NCBI GenBank assembly: GCA_003649205.1
Contig: QMRC01000007.1
Coordinates: 21,937 to 85,936 of the forward strand
Reading direction: 5' to 3'
DNA from: Thermoprotei archaeon
GTDB lineage: Archaea > Thermoproteota > Thermoprotei > Thermoproteales > B15-G16
DNA: 64,000 bases
This document shows positions 58,752 to 64,000 of the stretch, in pieces. The position numbers and the translations under genes are program-made. Positions within the stretch are counted from its first letter, which is position 1; the number at the start of each line of letters is the position of its first letter. A model generated the notes under the pieces. It made no database searches and had not been told where the DNA came from. It saw only the letters and a list, made by a program, of their open reading frames with translations.

Positions 58752-59738
58752 GTGGGAGGAGTGGGAGGTAGGAGTAATAGATCCAGCCACCAAGCTACAG
58801 AGATATTGAAGGCTTTTTGGCAACATGAAGTATCTAAACCATTCATAGCATTTCTCGGACTATTCATCGTATCAGCAGTACTATCACCAGCATTCCTAAC
58901 ACCGTACAACCAGAGAGTACTAGCACTACAGACAGCACCACTAGCTCTACTAGCATTTGGTGAGTCCATGATAATACTGATGGGTAGCATAGACCTATCG
59001 CCAGGTTCAACAATGGCTCTCGCAGGTACAGTAGCTGCAATAACCTTCGTACACTACAAGCAACCACTAGCAATAGCGTTTCTAGCAGGTATAGCAATAG
59101 GTGCACTGGTAGGTTTCATAAATGGTCTACTAGTGACTAAGGCTAAGATACCATCATTCGTAGCTACATTAGCGGCATTGGTAGCTGGTAGAGGCATGGT
59201 ACTAATACTGACAGGAGGTCAGCCAATTGTTGGCTTAAGAGCTTTCGGAGTACTCACTATGGACATAGGGCCACTACCAACAATGGTATGGTTGATGTTC
59301 TTCTTCACAGTACTCAACTTCTTCCTACTAACCTACACGAGGTGGGGTAGGTACATATACGCGATCGGTGGTAATGAGGAAGCTGTCAGGTGTTCAGGTA
59401 TAAACGCTGATCTAATCAAGTTAATGACATTTACACTAGCTGGATGCTACTACGCAATAGCTGGTCTAATGATGGATGCTAGACTAGAAGTAGCGTATCC
59501 CTGGACAGGTTGGGGTGCAGAGCTCGATGCAATTGCATCATCAGTACTAGGCGGAATACAGTTAACAGGTGGTGTAGGTTCACCGATAGGGCCATTCTTT
59601 GGAGCTTACGTACTAACACTAATAACGAATGTCTTAATCCTCATGGGCGTAAATCCATTCTATCAGTGGGTAGTCAAGGGAATAGTCTTGGTAGTTGCAG
59701 CAATCGCACTAACCAGAGGCTTACGATACGTGAAGTGA
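58752..59738 (+). CDS. ribose-type sugar ABC transporter permease
   Basis: 328 residues, RbsC-type with 8-10 helices. Seen: 'GESMIILMGSIDLSPGSTMALAGTVAAI' and 'NGLLVTKAKIPSFVATLAALVAGRGMVLILTGG', then 'YAIGGNEEAVRCSGINADLIKLMTF'. GTG start 1 nt after the ATPase gene. Single permease, so a homodimer is expected. Confidence 0.9.
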   Translation: MGGVGGRSNRSSHQATEILKAFWQHEVSKPFIAFLGLFIVSAVLSPAFLTPYNQRVLALQTAPLALLAFGESMIILMGSIDLSPGSTMALAGTVAAITFVHYKQPLAIAFLAGIAIGALVGFINGLLVTKAKIPSFVATLAALVAGRGMVLILTGGQPIVGLRAFGVLTMDIGPLPTMVWLMFFFTVLNFFLLTYTRWGRYIYAIGGNEEAVRCSGINADLIKLMTFTLAGCYYAIAGLMMDARLEVAYPWTGWGAELDAIASSVLGGIQLTGGVGSPIGPFFGAYVLTLITNVLILMGVNPFYQWVVKGIVLVVAAIALTRGLRYVK

Positions 59739-59772
59739 CAATCGACAATTACCGAAAAACGGAATATCGAAC

Positions 59773-59782
59773 CTTTATATTT
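59773..59782 (+). promoter_or_regulatory. TATA box for the sugar-binding protein gene
   Basis: CTTTATATTT, about 40 nt before ATG 59816, gives a ~14-nt leader carrying GAGGTAA. It suggests that the binding protein is transcribed separately and more strongly than the ATPase and permease genes. Confidence 0.5.
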
Positions 59783-59815
59783 ATTCAGTTCTCTAGAAAT
59801 TCTGAGGTAATTTCC

Positions 59816-60874
59816 ATGAGAACCCTAGGCATAGCTAAGAAGACGTTAATAGGTATAGTCGTGGCGATAATAATCATAGCAGTCATAGCCGGCGTGGTAG
59901 CTTCACTATACCTAGCTCCAGCTCCTGGCAAGAAGAAGCTGACATTCGCCCTACTGGTCAGTAACTTGGGCAACCCATACTTCGTGATGCTGAAAGATGG
60001 TGCTGAAGCAGCAGTTAAGGAACTGAAAGCTAAAGGCATTGAGGTTGAGCTAATAGTGTACGACGCCAAGGACGACCCAGACCTACAGGTAAGGCAAATC
60101 GAAGAGGCTATTGCTAAGAAGGTAGATGCACTACTGATAAACCCAGTACATAAGGAAGCGATACTACCAGCTGTTAGAGATGCAGTTAAAGCAGGCATCA
60201 TAGTAATAACGACTGATAGAGATATAGCCGACAAGTCACTAAGAGTATTCTTCACAGGTACAGACAACGTCTACGGTGCTGAGCTAGCAGTAAAAGCACT
60301 TATTGAAGCTCTAGAGAAATCAGGTAAACCAAAGCCCTGGAAAATTGTCATTCTACACGGTATTCCAGGTACAACAGCTGCAGAAGACAGAAAGAAAGGA
60401 TTCCACAATGTACTAGACCCACTAGTCAAGAAGGGCGATGTTAAGATAGTTGCTGAAGAGATCGCTTACTTCAGAAGAGATAAGGGTCTAGAGGTAATGG
60501 AGAGCATACTAGCGAGAACTAAGGAAATTGATGCAGTAATCTGTGCAAATGACGAGATGGCTCTAGGTGCTATACAAGCAATCGAAGGTGCAGGCCTAGT
60601 ACCAGGTAAGGACATTATTGTCGTCGGCTACGATGCAATACCCGACGCAGTAGAAGCAGTTAAGGCTGGTAAGATGTACGCTACAATAGCACAGTCACCA
60701 TTCCTACAGGGTTACTGGGCAGTAATGGGTGCGTACTACATAGTAGTTAAGGGATGGAAGCCACCAAAGGACTTCATACCAACACCTGTCGTCGTAGTAA
60801 CAAAGGCTAACGTAGGAACCTTCAGTGAGGAAGTAGCTAAGCCAAAGCCACTACCCGGAGCACCTTCCGAGTAA
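59816..60874 (+). CDS. sugar-binding periplasmic-type protein (RbsB family)
   Basis: 352 residues: N-terminal transmembrane anchor ('TLIGIVVAIIIIAVIAGVVAS') and a type I periplasmic-binding fold ('ALLVSNLGNPYFVMLKDGAEAAVKELKAKGIEVEL', 'LLINPVHKEAILPAVRDAVKAGIIVITTDRD', 'ICANDEMALGAIQAIEGAGL'). No lipobox. The ORF-track start overlaps the permease; ATG 59816 with GAGGTAA and TATA CTTTATATTT (59773-59782) is the real one and gives it its own promoter. Confidence 0.92.
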   Translation: MRTLGIAKKTLIGIVVAIIIIAVIAGVVASLYLAPAPGKKKLTFALLVSNLGNPYFVMLKDGAEAAVKELKAKGIEVELIVYDAKDDPDLQVRQIEEAIAKKVDALLINPVHKEAILPAVRDAVKAGIIVITTDRDIADKSLRVFFTGTDNVYGAELAVKALIEALEKSGKPKPWKIVILHGIPGTTAAEDRKKGFHNVLDPLVKKGDVKIVAEEIAYFRRDKGLEVMESILARTKEIDAVICANDEMALGAIQAIEGAGLVPGKDIIVVGYDAIPDAVEAVKAGKMYATIAQSPFLQGYWAVMGAYYIVVKGWKPPKDFIPTPVVVVTKANVGTFSEEVAKPKPLPGAPSE

Positions 60875-60879
60875 GAGAA

Positions 60880-60901
60880 GAAAGGTAAAAATCCACCTTT
60901 C
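60880..60901. terminator. convergent hairpin between binding protein and ribokinase genes
   Basis: GAAAGGT, 8-nt loop aaaaatcc, ACCTTTC, located 6 nt after the binding-protein stop in the 61-nt convergent gap. It may be a bidirectional 3'-end structure; no T-run is long enough to call it an intrinsic terminator with confidence. Confidence 0.4.
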
Positions 60902-60935
60902 CTATTTCATCTACCACCTTCTCTCTATTTGAGTT

Positions 60936-61880
60936 CTAGATTAGCTCCCTACCTATTCTCTCCTTGATGAAACTTCTCAATTCCTCTCTCCAAGGAAGTC
61001 CTGTCTGTGCCCCTGGCTTGGTACACTTGAGTGCTGCTGCTGCATTAGCTATGAGTACTGCCTCATCTATGGTCTTACCCTCTGCTAGTGCTACTGCTAA
61101 AGCACCATTAAATGCATCACCAGCACCTGTAGTGTCAACTGCTGTTACCTTGAAGGTTGGTACGTGTTTTACTTCTTCCTCTGTGACAAGTAGTGCCCCT
61201 TCCTCTCCTAGAGTTATCACTACGTTCTTAACACCGAGGTCCTGTAGCTTCCTCGCTGCTTTGATCATGTCATCTCTAGTCTCTATCTTAACTCCACTCA
61301 GGGTCTCAGCTTCAACTACGTTAGGTGTAATTGTGTGGATGTACTTGTAGATTTCACTTGGTAGTTTTCGTGCAGGTGCAGGATTGAGAATTACCTTGAC
61401 TCCATAGCTATGTGCTTTCCTAGCTGCGTAGACTACTGTCTCAACTGGTATCTCTAGCTGTAGCAGCATGATGCTAGCTCTCTTGATGATTTCTTCAGCT
61501 CTATCAACGTCTTCTTTCGAGACCTTGAGATCTGTACCTGGTGCAACAGCTATGATGTTTCTACCATCGCGATCCACCACTATGAGCGCAACCCCCGTAT
61601 ACGTTGTTGGGTCTCGAGTTACGTACGTAGTATCTACACTGTTCCTAACTAGGTTCTGGACTAGCTGCTCGCCAATGTAGTCAGTACCTACTCTACTAAT
61701 TAGATAGGATTTAGCACCTAATCTAGCCACAGCAACAGCTTGGTTTGCACCCTTACCTCCTGGCGACATGAGGAACTTCTCACCTATTACTGTCTCTCCT
61801 GTCTTGGGTAGGTGATCTACGTAGACGGTAAAGTCCATGTGAGCGCTCCCAACAATGATTACCACAGGTTTTTCACTCAT
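60936..61880 (-). CDS. rbsK: ribokinase-like PfkB-family carbohydrate kinase
   Basis: 314 residues of the PfkB family. Signature 1 'MSPGGKGANQAVAVARLGA', the substrate lid, and signature 2 'DTTGAGDAFNGALAVALAEG' with the catalytic aspartate. GGKGANQA is the ribokinase form. It faces the ribose-type importer, so ribose uptake and phosphorylation fit, although archaeal members may use nucleosides or other sugars. ATG 61880 has GGTGATtagt right before it; the ORF-track start would overlap ksgA. Confidence 0.88.
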   Translation of the reverse strand: MSEKPVVIIVGSAHMDFTVYVDHLPKTGETVIGEKFLMSPGGKGANQAVAVARLGAKSYLISRVGTDYIGEQLVQNLVRNSVDTTYVTRDPTTYTGVALIVVDRDGRNIIAVAPGTDLKVSKEDVDRAEEIIKRASIMLLQLEIPVETVVYAARKAHSYGVKVILNPAPARKLPSEIYKYIHTITPNVVEAETLSGVKIETRDDMIKAARKLQDLGVKNVVITLGEEGALLVTEEEVKHVPTFKVTAVDTTGAGDAFNGALAVALAEGKTIDEAVLIANAAAALKCTKPGAQTGLPWREELRSFIKERIGRELI

Positions 61881-61924
61881 ACTAATCACCGTAACTCTCC
61901 TCAGTTGAGTAACTGTTAAGAGTT

Positions 61925-62773
61925 TCAAGTTCTCTTCAAGTGCTTTACTAACTCGATGAAGTCTAAAGGTCTTAGATCTCTAACACGTTTATTAACTAAC
62001 TCACTAGGTAGTTCATCTACGCTAATTCTCAAGTCTCTTGACTTAATGTACTCAGTAAGTACCTTCTTAACGAGCTTGTTCCTCTGGGTAAAGAGGTACG
62101 TCACGAGATCTCTAAAGTTGCTGTAGTTGAATTCAGGTACATCACTACGAGGTACTATTTTTATTAGTGCTGAATCTACTTCGGGAATTGGGTAGAAGAA
62201 GCTCCTTGGTATTCTCCGAAGATATGTGACTTCTGAGAAGAGGTTACAGAACACTGTCAATCTACCATACTCCTTAGTACCTGGAACTGCTATCAATCTC
62301 TCACCAACTTCATGTTGAAGAGTTAGTACAGCTACCTCATATCTACCTCTCCACTCAAGTAGTAGCTTCTCGAGTAGTGGTGAGGTTATAGAGTAAGGTA
62401 TGTCAGCAACTATCTTATTTACTCTCGGTAGCTCGTACTCAAGGACATCCCCCTCAATGACCTCTACATTCCCTAGAGCACTACTTAGCTCTCTAAGAGC
62501 TTCAACTAAACGCCTATCTATCTCAATGGTTATTACATGCTTTACTCTAAATGCTAGGAACGCAGTTAGTACCCCTGTTCCACCACCAATCTCAAATACG
62601 ATATCGTCTCTACGTAAGTCACCAAACCGCTCAATATCACGTAGAAGTGAAGGTTCAACTAGGAAGTGCTGTCCCAACTTCCTACTAGGTCTAACACCAT
62701 ACCTCCTAAGAACTTCCTTAACCCATCTCACTAATTCACTCCTACTTAACTCAGCAGGATCACGTATAGACAT
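61925..62773 (-). CDS. ksgA: KsgA/Dim1-family rRNA adenine dimethyltransferase
   Basis: Dimethylates two adjacent adenines in the last helix of 16S rRNA (m6,2A). Motif I 'VFEIGGGTGVLTAFL', the catalytic 'VADIPYSITSPLL' (NxPY form with N replaced by D), 'HEVGERLIAVPGTKEYGRL', and 'FYPIPEVDSALIKI'. 282 residues, typical archaeal size. The D in place of N also occurs in several archaeal members as far as I recall. ATG 62773 or GTG 62776. Upstream is trxB on the same strand with an 11-bp tandem repeat between them. Confidence 0.92.
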   Translation of the reverse strand: MSIRDPAELSRSELVRWVKEVLRRYGVRPSRKLGQHFLVEPSLLRDIERFGDLRRDDIVFEIGGGTGVLTAFLAFRVKHVITIEIDRRLVEALRELSSALGNVEVIEGDVLEYELPRVNKIVADIPYSITSPLLEKLLLEWRGRYEVAVLTLQHEVGERLIAVPGTKEYGRLTVFCNLFSEVTYLRRIPRSFFYPIPEVDSALIKIVPRSDVPEFNYSNFRDLVTYLFTQRNKLVKKVLTEYIKSRDLRISVDELPSELVNKRVRDLRPLDFIELVKHLKRT

Positions 62774-62777
62774 CACT

Positions 62778-62799
62778 AATTCAATTAGAATTCAATTAG
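62778..62799 (-). repeat. 11-bp tandem duplication between trxB and ksgA
   Basis: AATTCAATTAG occurs twice in direct succession and fills almost the whole gap between the trxB stop and the ksgA start. It may simply be a small duplication or may serve as an AT-rich promoter element for ksgA. Confidence 0.7.
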
Positions 62800-63981
62800 T
62801 TAATCACTAGATACGCGTAGGTACTTCTCAACAATATACTTCGCATAATCACACTCGCACTGAATAGATAATCCAGTAGAGAGTGCATACTTAGCGGCTT
62901 CAAGAACCAATCTCTTACCAATACCTAATCCTCTAAATTCTTCAGGAACATATACACTCTCAATGATGAGTTTCCTACCTTCAACCCTGTATCTAAGGTA
63001 AGCAACCTTATCGTTAACTCTCAATTCGAAGACGTTATCTCTACGAACTACCTCTCTTCTCCTAGCAATGACGTACCTATATGCTGATAGAGCGGCTACA
63101 GCACCATCACCACAAGCAACAACTACTTGAAAACCTCTACCAGTAACATCACCAGCAGCGAATACACCCTCAATATTAGTTCTCTGACTCCTATCAACAA
63201 TAATGAACCCCCTATCATCTACGTTAATCCCTATCTTACGGAAGATAGCAGTATTCGGTACCTCAGCCCTCGCAATGAATACACCAGAAACATCAATCTC
63301 CTTAATAGAACCATCAATAGGCCTCACAACAATCTTCTCAACACGATCCCTACCACGAACCTCCTCAACCCTACCCTCAATAACCTCTAGGTTCGGTACA
63401 TGACCAAGCCTACGTAGATAAGCTTCGGTTACCTCATCTACCTTCTCAAGGACTAGATACACCTTCGAAGCTATCGTAGTGAGGTACTGAGCCTCCTTAA
63501 TAGCCTTCTCACCACACCCCACAACCGCAACTACCTTACCACGGTAGAGAGGTCCATCACAAACAGCACAGTACGAAATACCCCTACCCAAGAACTCGAA
63601 CTCACCCCTAATAGTACCCCTAACTCTCTCAGCACCAGTGGCTATGATCAAGGCATAAGCCAGAACACACTTACCACCACTAGTCTTCACACACCAGAAA
63701 CCACCAACATTACTCACATCAACAACTTCTTCAGGATACCAAATCTCAACACCTAAATCCTGAACCTGCTTGAGGAACCTACTAGCAAGCTCAAGACCCT
63801 TAACAGGTTCAACACCTGGGTAATTCTCTATGATAGGTACCTCATTGAGCTTACCACCAGGTAGAGAACGCTCAATGACTAAAGGATCGAGACCTAACCT
63901 CTTTAAGTAGAGAGCTGCTGTGAGGCCTGCTGGCCCTCCACCAATGATAACTACATCACGAATAGTTGAGTTACCTGACAT
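62800..63981 (-). CDS. trxB: thioredoxin reductase-like protein fused to a GNAT domain
   Basis: 393 residues. The first ~310 are a low-molecular-weight thioredoxin reductase: FAD motif 'IIGGGPAGLTAALYLKRLG', redox centre 'YCAVCDGPLYRG' (CAVC), NAD(P) motif 'VVAVVGCGEKAIKEA' (G-x-G-x-x-E), and 'GVFAAGDVTGRGFQVVVACGDGAVAA'. The last ~80 residues are a YjdJ/COG2388-type GNAT ('ESVYVPEEFRGLGIGKRLVLEAAKYAL', 'CECDYAKYIVEKY'). The glycine motif 'GCGEKA' does not decide NADH versus NADPH. Fusion of the two is unusual. The start lies 19 nt inside the window, so upstream context is missing. Confidence 0.86.
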   Translation of the reverse strand: MSGNSTIRDVVIIGGGPAGLTAALYLKRLGLDPLVIERSLPGGKLNEVPIIENYPGVEPVKGLELASRFLKQVQDLGVEIWYPEEVVDVSNVGGFWCVKTSGGKCVLAYALIIATGAERVRGTIRGEFEFLGRGISYCAVCDGPLYRGKVVAVVGCGEKAIKEAQYLTTIASKVYLVLEKVDEVTEAYLRRLGHVPNLEVIEGRVEEVRGRDRVEKIVVRPIDGSIKEIDVSGVFIARAEVPNTAIFRKIGINVDDRGFIIVDRSQRTNIEGVFAAGDVTGRGFQVVVACGDGAVAALSAYRYVIARRREVVRRDNVFELRVNDKVAYLRYRVEGRKLIIESVYVPEEFRGLGIGKRLVLEAAKYALSTGLSIQCECDYAKYIVEKYLRVSSD

Positions 63982-64000
63982 GGCTACACACCGATCTTGC

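Noticed and set aside
1-64000. tRNA, rRNA, CRISPR, insertion sequence or attachment-site duplications.
   Set aside because: I saw no GGTTCNANNCC T-arm with partner arms in any gap, no spaced direct repeats and no transposase-like ORF. A tRNAscan and CRT run would settle it.

Overview
This window looks like a chromosome segment of a hyperthermophilic archaeon, most probably a Thermoproteota (crenarchaeal) lineage. The support is a RadA recombinase, a NurA-HerA-Mre11-Rad50 repair cluster, an archaeal apgM-type phosphoglycerate mutase, a Clp1/Grc3-type RNA 5'-kinase, archaeal promoters with many near-leaderless starts, GGTG(A) Shine-Dalgarno motifs, frequent GTG/TTG starts and AGG/AGA arginine codons. 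It also carries many archaeal guide RNAs: nine C/D-box candidates and two H/ACA-box candidates that I could fold by eye. I see no tRNA or rRNA gene, IS element, CRISPR array or prophage. Genus cannot be assigned from the sequence alone.

Layout. 1-6 kb: thiL (cut by the window edge), RNA 5'-kinase, phosphoribosyltransferase, apgM, aminotransferase, a small unknown gene bracketed by two C/D RNAs. 6-9.3 kb: polar amino-acid ABC permease and binding protein (no ATPase seen) and an FGGY sugar kinase. 9.4-16.5 kb: TatD-like hydrolase, VIT1-like membrane protein, methyltransferases, two radical SAM enzymes, a Cys-rich small protein. 16.5-22.3 kb: short pilin-like protein, ATP-pyrophosphatase/ferredoxin protein, large unrecognised alanine-rich protein, LarC.

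22.5-34.6 kb is the most remarkable part: eleven co-directional, mostly overlapping or tightly packed genes, nurA-herA-mre11-rad50-(membrane protein)-(HerA-like ATPase without a P-loop lysine)-(small coiled coil)-radA-(SWIM zinc-finger protein)-(RecA-fold-like protein with a degraded P-loop)-(C2H2 finger plus coiled coil). I read it as an extended double-strand-break repair operon. It includes a candidate archaeal analogue of the eukaryotic Shu/SWS1-SWSAP1 pair, which is inference.

34.6-46 kb: feoB, feoA and a DtxR-type regulator, an MFS carrier, a CARDB-repeat surface protein with an ABC-2 exporter and a divergent TrmB-type regulator, and a DUF885 metallo-hydrolase. 46-52 kb: flavin reductase, ASCH-like protein, small unknowns, glycosyltransferase, and a MinD-like ATPase paired with what looks like an inactivated PilT/GspE-type ATPase. 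52-57 kb: ABC-2 transporter, AmmeMemoRadiSam-type radical SAM enzyme, DUF362 ferredoxin protein. 57-64 kb: ribose-type ABC importer, ribokinase-family kinase, KsgA/Dim1 methylase and a thioredoxin-reductase/GNAT fusion.

rRNA complementarities quoted for guide RNAs rest on conserved archaeal rRNA sequence recalled from memory and need an alignment to confirm.
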